36,315 bases of DNA from Phycisphaerales bacterium (GCA_013360675.1 JABWBB010000028.1:1-36315), one strand, 5' to 3'. Positions 23,319 through 31,820 are shown, counted from the first letter of the stretch. Made by a program: numbers and translations. Notes: generated by a model from the sequence alone, not told the origin.

Positions 23319-24892
23319 ACCGGCTTCTCGCCGCCGCCCTGCTGGCCCCTCTCGCGCTAATGGCTCCCATGACCCTCGGGCAAGAGGGGGGATCGACACT
23401 GATCCCGCCCGGCGTCGAGGCGCCCGCGGACAAAGCCGCCGACGTGGTCGATCCGGGGCGTGAACTCTTCAAGCAGGCCGCTCAGAGCGTCCGCGACGCC
23501 AAGTCGATCACCTACCGGGTCAAGACCTACGGCACGGGTTCGTTCGATGCCTTCACGTCAAAGATCGACGCGAAGGTCCGGATGCTCCGCGCGGCCGAAG
23601 CGGGCACGGGCGTCAACGGATGGCTGATCAGCATCCAGGGGACGGCGACCACGCGCCAGGCCACCGATGACCCGATCCACGTCGTCTGGCACGAGCGAAC
23701 CGTCGAATGGCTCGAGCCCGGCGAGAAAAAGCTGATGGAACGCCCCACGCGCGAGGCCCGCAGCAACCGCGTCAGCCTCGCCGGCGGGAGCAACGTCAGG
23801 CTCGAGGAACTCACCTCGGCCAATCCGTTCGACAAGGTCATCCGCGCCAACCAGTTCACGTTCCAGTCCTCGGCCACCCACCATGGCGTCGAGTGCGACC
23901 AGCTCGAGGTCGTCACGCAGCTGGGCGGCCGCGACAGCACGGTGTATTGGGCGCTGGGGGTGGCGGACCATCTGCCCCGGCGCATCGAGCGCATCGTCGA
24001 CAGCTCGATGATGAAGGGTTCGATGATCGCCGAGATCTCGGAGGTGGTGATCGAGAGGGAGATCCCCTCATTCACCGCCGCCGATCTGCGGATCGCGCGC
24101 CCCGAGGGGTACAACGAGGACCGCAAGGTGCCCCCGGCCCCGGGTCCGATCAACCCGGCGTCGCGCCCCGATTACGACGGCCCGCGCGGACCTGGAGGCG
24201 ACATGGGCCCGCCCAAAGTGCCCGAGGCCAAGGCCCCCATCCCGATGGCCGCGCCGACCTATCCGCCCGCGCCCGCGTTCAAGTTCGCCACGTCGGACGA
24301 TCGCACGATCGACAACGCCACGATCGCGGGCAAGGTGACAGTGCTGACATTCTTTGGCAGCTGGTCCCCGCAGTCGCGCGATTGGCTGCGCAAGCTGCAC
24401 GCGGTGACGTCGAAGTTCGAGGGGAGCGCCGACGCCTACGCCCTGGCTGTGCGCGAGCGAGGGCCCGACGCGGCTCAGAACGCCCTCGAACGCGCGGGCG
24501 TGACCTTTATCCTGGCCCCCAAGGGCGACGACACGGCGAGCACCTTCAACGTCAAGGTCTACCCCAGCGTGATCGTCATCGGCCGCGCGGGCGAGATCAT
24601 CTGCAGCGATCAACCCGCGCGCGGCGATGAGTCGGCCCTGCGCGTCGAGAACGCGATCCGCGAGGCGCTCGCCGCCGCGCCCAAGGGCGACACCCCCGCC
24701 GAGGATAAAGAAGGGATTCCATCCAAGGAAGAGCCCCCGGCCAAGGCAGACCCCGCCAAGAAGCCCGACCCTTCCAAGAAACCCGATCCCACCAAGAAGC
24801 CCGACCCCATGAAAAAGGGTGATGCCCCGCAGAAGGGTGTGCCCGCCAAGGGTGAACCGGGCAAGGGTGACCCCGCCAGCGCGCCGAAGTAG
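23315..24892 (+). CDS. Exported fusion: lipoprotein-sorting-like domain plus cysteine-less thioredoxin fold
   Basis: The 525-residue protein has a signal peptide (cleavage likely after TLGQ). Residues about 50-260 resemble the DUF2092/LolA-like beta domain: ITYRVKTYGTGSFDAF, FQSSATHHGVECDQLEVV, YWALGVADHLPRRIERI. After a proline-rich linker, residues about 320-455 look like a thioredoxin fold (VTVLTFFGSW, cis-proline site VYPSVIVIG), but the active-site CxxC is replaced by SPQS at 351-354. The tail repeats KKPDP (residues about 479-500) and is rich in Lys and Pro. The start overlaps trpC as ATGA, with GGAAGGA seven bases upstream. It should act in the periplasm. A redox role is unlikely without the cysteines. 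Confidence 0.78.
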   Translation: MNRLLAAALLAPLALMAPMTLGQEGGSTLIPPGVEAPADKAADVVDPGRELFKQAAQSVRDAKSITYRVKTYGTGSFDAFTSKIDAKVRMLRAAEAGTGVNGWLISIQGTATTRQATDDPIHVVWHERTVEWLEPGEKKLMERPTREARSNRVSLAGGSNVRLEELTSANPFDKVIRANQFTFQSSATHHGVECDQLEVVTQLGGRDSTVYWALGVADHLPRRIERIVDSSMMKGSMIAEISEVVIEREIPSFTAADLRIARPEGYNEDRKVPPAPGPINPASRPDYDGPRGPGGDMGPPKVPEAKAPIPMAAPTYPPAPAFKFATSDDRTIDNATIAGKVTVLTFFGSWSPQSRDWLRKLHAVTSKFEGSADAYALAVRERGPDAAQNALERAGVTFILAPKGDDTASTFNVKVYPSVIVIGRAGEIICSDQPARGDESALRVENAIREALAAAPKGDTPAEDKEGIPSKEEPPAKADPAKKPDPSKKPDPTKKPDPMKKGDAPQKGVPAKGEPGKGDPASAPK

Positions 24893-24934
24893 ACTGGCCC
24901 CCGGCGTCGAGCGATCGACGCGGGAGCGCAGGAC

Positions 24935-25654
24935 GTGCCCAGGAAGTTCAAGTCGCGCTGGCTGCGGCTGCTCGCCCATCCGGGCGTGCTGGTCCTCGCG
25001 CTCACGTTCCTGATCATCGACGTGCTGAATCTGCCCCACGGGCCCAAGGAAGTCTCGAGCGTGGCGTTGAGCCTCCGCGGCATGCACCCGGGTGGCTCAA
25101 GCCCACGCCCGATCCCCGTCGAGTTCTATCGCACACCCACGGGTCTGGCGGCCGTGGGCACGGGCGATGTGAAAGGGGCGGGGGAGATCCCCGCGGCGGG
25201 CGTGCGCCTGGGCGGCCTGATGATCTGGCCGCGCGATTACACCACCCACGGGTTCTGGGCCCCGACGACGCTGCGCCGGTATCACCGAATCGTGGGGCAC
25301 GAGAATCTCTCGCCCGAGGAGTTCGCGCAGCTGCCTCTGGTGCTGGCCGCCCGGCTCGAGGCGATGGGCGAGGAGGATCGCAAGTTAGTCCTGCTGCGGG
25401 CGGGGGTGCTGGGTGATACGCACCTGATCCGTCGCGGCGTGGCGCATAATGGCGTGGTGATGTTCGTGAGCGTGCTGCTGCTGACAAATGTGGTATTGGG
25501 CGTGGTGATGCTGCGTCGCTGGTGGAGCCACCGCCAACGCCGCGCCAGAGGCCTGTGCCCCGACTGCGGCTACAACCTTCGGCATCAATACATCGGGGGC
25601 TGCCCCGAGTGCGGGTGGAGCCGCCCGCAGAACGCGCCCCAGGCTTTGGGGTAG
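24935..25654 (+). CDS. Membrane protein with C-terminal zinc ribbon
   Basis: The 239-residue protein has membrane segments at about residues 17-31 and 175-193, a soluble domain between them and a C-terminal zinc ribbon, LCPDCGYNLRHQYIGGCPECGW, with two CPxCG knuckles. The CPDCGYNLR wording is familiar from planctomycete membrane proteins, where its role is unknown. The middle region (YHRIVGHENLSPEEF, LLRAGVLGDTH) shows no motif I know. The GTG at 24935 has GGGAG eight bases upstream. It lies 42 bases after the thioredoxin-like gene in the same direction, so may be part of the trpC transcript. A 142-base gap then separates it from the next gene. Confidence 0.8.
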   Translation: MPRKFKSRWLRLLAHPGVLVLALTFLIIDVLNLPHGPKEVSSVALSLRGMHPGGSSPRPIPVEFYRTPTGLAAVGTGDVKGAGEIPAAGVRLGGLMIWPRDYTTHGFWAPTTLRRYHRIVGHENLSPEEFAQLPLVLAARLEAMGEEDRKLVLLRAGVLGDTHLIRRGVAHNGVVMFVSVLLLTNVVLGVVMLRRWWSHRQRRARGLCPDCGYNLRHQYIGGCPECGWSRPQNAPQALG

Positions 25655-25707
25655 GCCCGGTTCGGGACCGAGGCTCGGCCAGACCATGCCGGTAGAACTT
25701 GGGTTCG

Positions 25708-25725
25708 AGGCACGCACAAGTGCCT
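25708..25725. other. Hairpin in the gap before the SUMF1-like gene
   Basis: AGGCAC (25708-25713) pairs with GTGCCT (25720-25725) around a six-base loop. On the plus strand it is followed by GCG and seven A, so it is not a normal terminator. The A-run precedes the AT-rich stretch ATATTGCATAG, where the promoter of the next gene may lie. Confidence 0.35.
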
Positions 25726-25796
25726 GCGAAAAAAATATTGCATAGTGCCCCCGCACGACGCACCCCATGCCGCCGCGTTGCGGTAGTCTTACAGGC

Positions 25797-26852
25797 ATGA
25801 AGACCAACGCGACTTGGCTGAACAGGTGGAGGGCGGGCGTTGCCGGGGTGATGGCCCTCGCCCCTGCGGCCCTGGCCCAGACCCCGCCGCCGGATTACGG
25901 CTTTGACTGGTCGACGATCGGGGACGTGGGCAACGCCCCGTACATGGGGCTCGACCCCCAGGGGCAGCCGCTCAACCGCGGGAGCGTGCCCTACGTCTAC
26001 CGCATGGCGAAGATGGAAATCACGACCGCGCAGTGGATGGAGTACGTCAACACCTTCTCGACGCAGTCCGACGCTTTGACCTTCTTCGCCGATCCGTCGT
26101 ACTGGGGGGCCACGCCCGACTTCAACTATTCCGGGCCCGGGCGACGCTGGCGGCTGCGGAGCGTTCCCAATGCCGGGCTCTACCCCGTCAGCGGCATCAC
26201 GTGGCGCGAGGCCGCCGAGTATTGCAACTGGCTCCACAACGGCAAGCAACCGACACTCGCCTCGATTGCCAGCGGCGCGTACGACACCTCGACGTTCATC
26301 AACCTGCCCGGCAACACCTACGGCGACCAGGCGGCCCGCTCCCCCGGGGCTCGCTTCTTCATCCCCACGCTCGACGAGTGGCTCAAGGCGATGCACTACG
26401 ACCCCAACCGCAACGGGCCCGGGCGGGGCGGATGGTGGCTCTACAGCAACGCGTCGGATGTGGGGCCGATCCCCGGCCCGCCCGGCGTGGGCACCACCAG
26501 CGCCGCGTACATCCCCGACCCTGTGTTCGACCCCTTTGGCGCATGGAATATTCCATTGGGTTCGTACCCAACGACGCTGAGCCCGTGGGGGATGCTCGAC
26601 GCCTCGGGGGGCGCGTCGGAATGGCTGGAGAACTGGTACGACTGGGCCACGCCGCCGAATCGTTGGCGGCTCTTCGACGGCGCCCACGCCGGGGGAGGGC
26701 CCGATTTTCTCGTTGTGGATGAGGCGGGTCAGATTGGTGCCACCCCTCCAATATTCGGCGATTTCAACGGGCTTCGCATCGCGTCCATCCCATCACCCGC
26801 ATCTTTGTGGTTGGTCTTGAGCACCCTCGTTCTGATTCGGAGACGTCCATGA
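25797..26852 (+). CDS. SUMF1/formylglycine-generating-like protein with PEP-CTERM-type tail
   Basis: The 351-residue exported protein has a signal peptide (cleaved near ALAQ) and a SUMF1-type fold: YRMAKMEITTAQWMEYVN, VSGITWREAAEYCNWLHNG, FFIPTLDEWLKAMHYD and GMLDASGGASEWLENWYD, ending with GLRIAS. Only one cysteine is present and the catalytic cysteines of true formylglycine-generating enzymes are missing, so this is a non-catalytic relative. The C-terminus, IPSPASLWLVLSTLVLIRRRP, is a PEP-CTERM-type sorting signal: Pro-Ser-Pro, membrane segment, arginines. An exosortase should anchor or process it; none is in the window. The stop overlaps the next gene's start as ATGA. The ATG at 25797 is chosen because the frame upstream carries no signal peptide. 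Confidence 0.85.
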   Translation: MKTNATWLNRWRAGVAGVMALAPAALAQTPPPDYGFDWSTIGDVGNAPYMGLDPQGQPLNRGSVPYVYRMAKMEITTAQWMEYVNTFSTQSDALTFFADPSYWGATPDFNYSGPGRRWRLRSVPNAGLYPVSGITWREAAEYCNWLHNGKQPTLASIASGAYDTSTFINLPGNTYGDQAARSPGARFFIPTLDEWLKAMHYDPNRNGPGRGGWWLYSNASDVGPIPGPPGVGTTSAAYIPDPVFDPFGAWNIPLGSYPTTLSPWGMLDASGGASEWLENWYDWATPPNRWRLFDGAHAGGGPDFLVVDEAGQIGATPPIFGDFNGLRIASIPSPASLWLVLSTLVLIRRRP

Positions 26853-28810
26853 ACCGCAATGCACTGATCGCCTTATTCTCGCTTCTATTATCAAGCGTTT
26901 CCTACGCGAGCATCGTCGTCCAGTACAGTTCAACCCAGGGCGGGCCATTCAGTACCTGGGGCTCGTACATCGTCGATGGCAGCAACAACGTCTCGATCAC
27001 CGATGCTCCGACCTTTGGCTGGATGCGGATTTATTCAACCAATCCGGCGAACGAGGACATCGGGTGGATCTCGATCGCGGGGACGGGCGACGGCTCGCTC
27101 AACGTGCTCCTGTCGACAAATGCGTCGTCCTTTACTCCGGCGTCCGCATTTCCTTCCATCGCCTGCCGAAACTGGAAGGGGATCACGGGTGGCAACCGGG
27201 TGGTCAAGTTCCAGGGGCGCATCGGCGGCGATCTCGACGCCCCGGCCCCAGAACTCGGCGGCGTCAATGTCAACCACATCGTCCGCCTGGATGTCGATGG
27301 TTCAATCAAGCGGGTTGTTTCTCAATCGGGCAACGGATCTCCGGCGCCCCTCATTTCCGCCATCACCGCAGGCGGCAATCTGGAATCCGGCATCACCGTC
27401 ACGCGGGGAAGTATCGAACTCGTGCGTATGGACGGCTCGGTGACGAGCAGCGGGGTGATCAGCATCGTTCAAGACGGCGCCACGATCACTCGTGTTCAAG
27501 TCGCTGGCAACTTCGCGGGGCAGATCATCGCGGCCTCAACATCGACCACCGAAGGGGGCTCGATCGGCGTCGTCGATATCACGGGCGACCTCAGCCATAC
27601 CACGCCATCCCTGGTACGCATCCGCGCCAAGAACGGCGTCGGCTCGATCAAGGCACGCTCCATCAGCGCCAGCATCACCACCAACGACGACGGGAACGGC
27701 AATCTGGGCAGACTCGAAACCACCGGCACGGTGGTCAACGGCGAGACGATCGTGCCCGGTCCATTTTCCGCAAATCTCCGGTGCTACGCCCTCGACGGCG
27801 TCGGGCCCGATCAGGGCATCATCATCAACGGGGACGTGACGGGCGAACTCGGCTGCCGCGCGGGTGGTTTCCAGGAGAACATCACGATCAAGGGTTCGGT
27901 TACGTCCACGGGCTCGATCCGCGCGCTCAGTGGCGGCTCGATGGGGGCCAACACAACCATCGTCATCCGTGATTCGATGAGCGGCGAGATCGAGATGAGC
28001 ACCGCCGCAAGCCTCAATCGCCAGATCATTATTAACGCCGCGAACAACACCACAACCCCGGGCACCTGGACCGGCCCGGTGAAGATCGGGCCGTCGGGAA
28101 ACCAGATCATCCTCGACGACGGTGCAACACAGCCGTACCTGGCCCCGTACTACGCCGCGATCTCCTCCACCCTCGGCGGCGGCGCTGTTGGGCTCGTGCC
28201 GTACGGGTTGCACAAGGAAGACTGCTCTCCACCCCACGCCCCCGACGGCGGGTGCGGGCTTCAGTATTCCATGCGCACTTGGCCGGCCTCACTGGACGGC
28301 GGGTCTCGCCAGACCATCGTTCTGCGTCATTACGGCCCGGTCTTGAATGACTCGGGTCTCTCGCCGTGCCTCCTCGAGCGCTTGGCAATTACCTGCCCCT
28401 ATCCGATCGCCTGCCCGGGCCCGTGGGAGGAGGTTCTTTCGACTACATTGCCGATCGAACCTGCGTATCAGGTCTACCTGCCGCCCGAATACCCGCGAGA
28501 GGTCTGGGTCGCTCTAAAGATGAACAACGGCCAGCCCGTCAAGTTCCACCCGAACTACACCTACCGTGTTTCGCTCATCTCCGATGGCGGCGTGACGCGA
28601 CTGCGCAGCGCGGGCACGCTCGCCTCGACCGCCCCCGGTATCGTCGGCTATCCCTATGAGTTCAAGCCGCTCTGCGCGGATGTCAACCTGGACTCCCTCA
28701 TCAACCCGGGCGACATCGACGCGTGGATGGAGCAACCCTCGGACGTCGATTACAGCGGCGAGATCAACCTCGACGATCTCGTCCGCCTCATCGAGGTCGT
28801 GGGGATGTAG
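26849..28810 (+). CDS. Secreted beta-helix-like protein with dockerin-type C-terminus
   Basis: The 653-residue protein has a signal peptide (MNRNALIALFSLLLSSVSYA). A long region, about 130-420, is built of short repeating strands typical of beta-helix proteins: VNHIVRLDVDGSIKRVV, ITVTRGSIELVRMDGSV, GVVDITGDLS and IIINGDVTGELG. The end, from about 607, holds two EF-hand-like calcium loops of the dockerin type: DVNLDSLINPGDID and DVDYSGEINLDDLVRLIE. Dockerins bind partner proteins on the cell surface; no cohesin is seen here. It is coupled by ATGA to the SUMF1-like gene. It is visibly less GC-rich than its neighbours, which fits either repeat-rich surface genes or transfer. The function is unknown; adhesin or matrix protein is a guess. 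Confidence 0.82.
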   Translation: MNRNALIALFSLLLSSVSYASIVVQYSSTQGGPFSTWGSYIVDGSNNVSITDAPTFGWMRIYSTNPANEDIGWISIAGTGDGSLNVLLSTNASSFTPASAFPSIACRNWKGITGGNRVVKFQGRIGGDLDAPAPELGGVNVNHIVRLDVDGSIKRVVSQSGNGSPAPLISAITAGGNLESGITVTRGSIELVRMDGSVTSSGVISIVQDGATITRVQVAGNFAGQIIAASTSTTEGGSIGVVDITGDLSHTTPSLVRIRAKNGVGSIKARSISASITTNDDGNGNLGRLETTGTVVNGETIVPGPFSANLRCYALDGVGPDQGIIINGDVTGELGCRAGGFQENITIKGSVTSTGSIRALSGGSMGANTTIVIRDSMSGEIEMSTAASLNRQIIINAANNTTTPGTWTGPVKIGPSGNQIILDDGATQPYLAPYYAAISSTLGGGAVGLVPYGLHKEDCSPPHAPDGGCGLQYSMRTWPASLDGGSRQTIVLRHYGPVLNDSGLSPCLLERLAITCPYPIACPGPWEEVLSTTLPIEPAYQVYLPPEYPREVWVALKMNNGQPVKFHPNYTYRVSLISDGGVTRLRSAGTLASTAPGIVGYPYEFKPLCADVNLDSLINPGDIDAWMEQPSDVDYSGEINLDDLVRLIEVVGM

Positions 28811-28869
28811 TCGAGACGCACGCGGCGAATCACAGCACGCCACGCACGCCGTCGGGGTGTGCGTCGCCC

Positions 28870-29901
28870 CTACAGCGTCATCACGACCTTGATCCCCTCG
28901 CCGCTGATCATGGTCTCGTGGGCCTTCTTGAACTGCTCGATGGGGAACTCGTGCGTCACGATCTCGTCGAGTTCGAGGCGGCCTGACAGCAGCAACTCTT
29001 CCATCTGGTACCAGGTCTCGAACATCTTGCGCCCGTTGACGCCCAGCACCGTGCACCCCTTGAAGATCACGTGCTTGTTCCAGTCGAAGAGCGCGGGCTT
29101 CTTGAAGAGGCCAAGCAGGGCGGCGACCCCGCCGTTGCGCAGCGCCTCGAACCCCTGATCGAGCGCGGGCGAGGCGCCCGACATCTCGATGAGCACGTCG
29201 GCCCCCTCGCCACGGCAGGCCTTGCGCACCTGCTGGATCCACCCGCTCTCGCGCGGGTCGAAGACCTCGACCGCGCCCAGTTTCTTCGCCAGGGCGCGGC
29301 GCTTGGGGTCCACATCCGTCGCGAAGATGCGCCCGGCCCCCGCGGCCTTGGCCACGGTGACGGCCATCAGCCCGATGATCCCCGTGCCCGTCACCAGCAC
29401 GCTCTTGGCCGAGACCCCGGCCGCCATCACGGTGTGGACGGCGTTGCCCAGCGGGTCCATCACCGCGGCGATGGTGTCGGGGATGCTCACGTGCACGGGC
29501 CACACGTTCTCCTCGGGCACGCAGACGAAATCGGCGAAGCACCCGTCGCGGTCGATGCCGATGATCCGCGTGTCGCTGGCGATATGGGCGTTGCCCGTGC
29601 GGCTGTTGTAATCCTTCCACTCGGTGATGTGCCCTTCGGCCGACACGCGCAGGCCCGGGGCGTACTTGCTCACCGCCGAACCCACCGCCTCGATCGTGCC
29701 GACGAACTCGTGCCCGGTGACGATCCCGACGGGGATGCGACCCGCGGCCCAGTCGTCCCATTCCCAGATGTGCCGGTCGGTGCCGCAGATCCCGGCCTTG
29801 CGCACGCGGATGAGCACGTCGCGCGGGCCGGGGGTGGGGCGGGCGCGGTCGGAGACGAACTGCAACTCGGGGCCGGCGTGGTGCTTGATCAGGGCGCGCA
29901 T
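28870..29901 (-). CDS. tdh: L-threonine 3-dehydrogenase-like zinc alcohol dehydrogenase
   Basis: The 343-residue protein aligns well with E. coli Tdh, which oxidises threonine to 2-amino-3-oxobutyrate with NAD. Seen: catalytic-zinc ligands Cys39 (ICGTDRHIW) and His64-Glu65 (TGHEFVG), the Rossmann motif GTGIIGLM at 172-179, MSGASPA and NGRKMFETWYQM. At 94-108 the four cysteines that hold the structural zinc in Tdh are replaced by Glu94, Asp97, Ser100 and Ala108. Catalytic residues are otherwise intact. The ATG at 29901 has AGGA seven bases upstream; an earlier ATG at 29958 has none. It stands alone and converges on the dockerin gene, without the usual kbl partner that completes threonine breakdown. 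Other alcohol or polyol dehydrogenase activity is possible. Confidence 0.9.
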   Translation of the reverse strand: MRALIKHHAGPELQFVSDRARPTPGPRDVLIRVRKAGICGTDRHIWEWDDWAAGRIPVGIVTGHEFVGTIEAVGSAVSKYAPGLRVSAEGHITEWKDYNSRTGNAHIASDTRIIGIDRDGCFADFVCVPEENVWPVHVSIPDTIAAVMDPLGNAVHTVMAAGVSAKSVLVTGTGIIGLMAVTVAKAAGAGRIFATDVDPKRRALAKKLGAVEVFDPRESGWIQQVRKACRGEGADVLIEMSGASPALDQGFEALRNGGVAALLGLFKKPALFDWNKHVIFKGCTVLGVNGRKMFETWYQMEELLLSGRLELDEIVTHEFPIEQFKKAHETMISGEGIKVVMTL

Positions 29902-30126
29902 GGTGGTGTCCTGGCGGGCGGGGGGCACACTGACAGGGCGGGGTGCGGTGCTGGGCATGGGGTATTGTCCGCCCCTCGAACCCGCGAAACCACACCCTGC
30001 GCGCCACCACGCCAGATTGCGCTCCGCGAAATCAAATCCAGGCCAACAGCCGATGAATCTCTTTCATGGGCTCCCGAACGCGAGCCGTCCGTCGGCGAAC
30101 AATCCGTGTCGTAGACTCCACCCCCG

Positions 30127-31329
30127 ATGACCCGCATGGTTCCAACCCCGTTTCTGTTCGTGGCGGCCCGGCCCGATGGGGGTCGGCGCCTGGGGTTTCG
30201 ACGGGCGCGGGATCGGCGCCACCTGGCCGACCAGCTTCGCCGCGAGCGCCTGGTCCCGCTGCGGACGTGGAGTATCCCGTCGTGGGCCTCGCCCGAGAGC
30301 AAGGTGAGCCTGAAGGACCAGGCCGAACTGCATTTCCAGTTTGCGCAGTTGTTGTCGCGCGGCGTGCCGCTGGTGGAAGCGCTGGACGTGACGAGCCAGG
30401 CCGTCGCCGCCGCCACGCGTCCGCGGGTCGAGCGGATCCGCGAGTTGGTGGCGGGGGGCACGTCGTTCGCCGAAGCCTGCCGTTCGGTTGAGGTCTTCGA
30501 TCCGGTGACCATCGCGGTCTATCGAGCGGCGGAGCGATCGGGCGATCTGGCGGGGGCGGCCAAGCAACTGGCCGAGACGACCCGCCGCCAGCTGGCCATC
30601 TCGGGCAAGGTCACGATGCTGATGACCTATCCGGCGGTGGTGCTGACGATCTCGATCCTGGTGTCGCTGCTGCTAATCGTGATCGTGGTGCCGCAGATCG
30701 GGCAGTCGCTGGCGAGTTCGGGGGTGGAACTCCCGTGGATCACGCGGGCGCTGGTGGGGACGGGGCTGTTCCTGCGGGCGTACGGGCTGTGGGTGGGCGT
30801 GGGTGTGCTGGGGCTGATCGTGGGCGCGGTCATCGCGCGCCGCCGGGTGGGGGCCTTCATCATGCGCGGGGCGCGTCTGCTTCCGGCGATGCGCGAGGTG
30901 ATCGTGGCGCAGGAGTCGTCCCGGTTTTTTACGGTCATGGCCGCCATGACGCGCACGGGCGTGACCCTGGCCGACGCGCTGGGCGTGGCGGTGGGGGTGG
31001 TGGGGCACCCGGAGCTCAAGAATCAGTTGTCATCGCTGCGCACGCGCCTGATCGAGGGGGGGTTGCTGCGGTCGCTGATCGATTCGGTCACGGCCTTGCC
31101 GATGCCCACGCGACGCCTGCTCATCGCCGCCGAACGCTCGGGGGACATGGAATCGGCCTTCGGGACGCTGGCGCAGGACATGACCGAGGAGCTCGACCGC
31201 AGGTCCGGGAAGCTGCTGGCGCTGCTCGAGCCGCTGCTGACGGTGCTGATGTTTCTCATCATCGGCTCACTGCTCTTGTCGATCATGATCCCGCTGATCC
31301 GCTCGACAGCCCAGATGGCGGGGGGCTAG
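30127..31329 (+). CDS. gspF: GspF/PilC-type inner-membrane platform protein
   Basis: The 400-residue protein is the inner-membrane platform of a type II secretion system or type IV pilus. It has two T2SSF domains: FAQLLSRGVPLVEALDV near residue 75 and FFTVMAAMTRTGVTLADAL near 270, each with PxxxxxxxAAERSGD-like segments (YRAAERSGDL, IAAERSGDM). Three strong membrane segments are present, including AVVLTISILVSLLLIVIVVP and the closing LTVLMFLIIGSLLLSIMIP. The ATG at 30127 has no Shine-Dalgarno, and a second in-frame ATG lies six bases later. It opens the plus-strand run of pseudopilin genes. The matching ATPase (GspE/PilB) and secretin are not in the window. Other pilus systems use the same family. 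Confidence 0.9.
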   Translation: MTRMVPTPFLFVAARPDGGRRLGFRRARDRRHLADQLRRERLVPLRTWSIPSWASPESKVSLKDQAELHFQFAQLLSRGVPLVEALDVTSQAVAAATRPRVERIRELVAGGTSFAEACRSVEVFDPVTIAVYRAAERSGDLAGAAKQLAETTRRQLAISGKVTMLMTYPAVVLTISILVSLLLIVIVVPQIGQSLASSGVELPWITRALVGTGLFLRAYGLWVGVGVLGLIVGAVIARRRVGAFIMRGARLLPAMREVIVAQESSRFFTVMAAMTRTGVTLADALGVAVGVVGHPELKNQLSSLRTRLIEGGLLRSLIDSVTALPMPTRRLLIAAERSGDMESAFGTLAQDMTEELDRRSGKLLALLEPLLTVLMFLIIGSLLLSIMIPLIRSTAQMAGG

Positions 31330-31399
31330 CCGAGCGCGGGGTGCGGTTGAGCGAAGAACAGGTGTGGGCGCGCGGGCCCTATGGTTGGTGCCCGCTCGG
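31330..31399 (+). other. Intercistronic hairpin between gspF and gspG
   Basis: CCGAGCGCGGG (31330-31340) pairs with CCCGCTCGG (31391-31399), nine pairs with one bulged C, right after the gspF stop and one base before the AAGGAG of gspG. Such stems can protect or unmask the message for a pseudopilin needed in larger amounts. No T-run follows. Confidence 0.4.
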
Positions 31400-31415
31400 G
31401 AAGGAGACACGAGGC

Positions 31416-31820
31416 ATGCATCGTCGGAACGGCACATCGGAACACGCGGCGCGAGGCTTCTCGCTGCTCGAACTCATGCTCGTCGTCGCGATCATCGGCA
31501 TTCTGATGGCGGTGGTGGCCTTCAGCATCGGCGGACAGGGCGAGCGGGCCAAGGCCCGCGCCACCCGCGCCAGCTTGCAGACCATCCAGACCTCTCTTGA
31601 TCAGTATCGCCTCGAGTACAGTTCCAACCCCCCGGCCCTGGCATCGCTGATCCAGGTCAAGATGCTCAAGGACATGAAGCTCAAGGACGCCTGGGACTCC
31701 GACTTCCTCTACGACCCGCGCGGGCTTAGCCCCGAGCGCCCCTACATCCTCGGTTCGTCCGGGCCCGACAAGTCCGCGGGCAACGAGGACGACCTCGACG
31801 TCTGGACCATGGACAAGTAG
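31416..31820 (+). CDS. gspG: GspG-type major pseudopilin
   Basis: The 134-residue protein is the major pseudopilin of a type II secretion system. Seen: the prepilin motif RGFSLLELM with cleavage between Gly and Phe and Glu at position +5, the hydrophobic helix VVAIIGILMAVVAFSI, and the GspG C-terminal pattern DAWDSDFLYDP, ILGSSGPDKSAGNEDDLDVW, where the acidic loop holds calcium in other GspGs. The ATG at 31416 has AAGGAG nine bases upstream. A prepilin peptidase must process it, but none is in the window. An 86-base gap with a hairpin separates it from gspF. Confidence 0.93.
   Translation: MHRRNGTSEHAARGFSLLELMLVVAIIGILMAVVAFSIGGQGERAKARATRASLQTIQTSLDQYRLEYSSNPPALASLIQVKMLKDMKLKDAWDSDFLYDPRGLSPERPYILGSSGPDKSAGNEDDLDVWTMDK

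Noticed and set aside
24745..24830. Tandem repeats at 24.75-24.83 kb as a CRISPR or mobile repeat
   Set aside because: They are short in-frame codon repeats giving KKPDP units in the C-terminal tail of the thioredoxin-like protein, without spacers.
25708..25740. Hairpin followed by seven A as a terminator
   Set aside because: The run is A, not T, on the strand after the stem, and on the other strand the T-run precedes the stem.
25014..26687. Minus-strand open frame of 557 codons
   Set aside because: It lies opposite the zinc-ribbon and SUMF1-like genes and spans the intergenic gap between them, which a real gene would not need to do.
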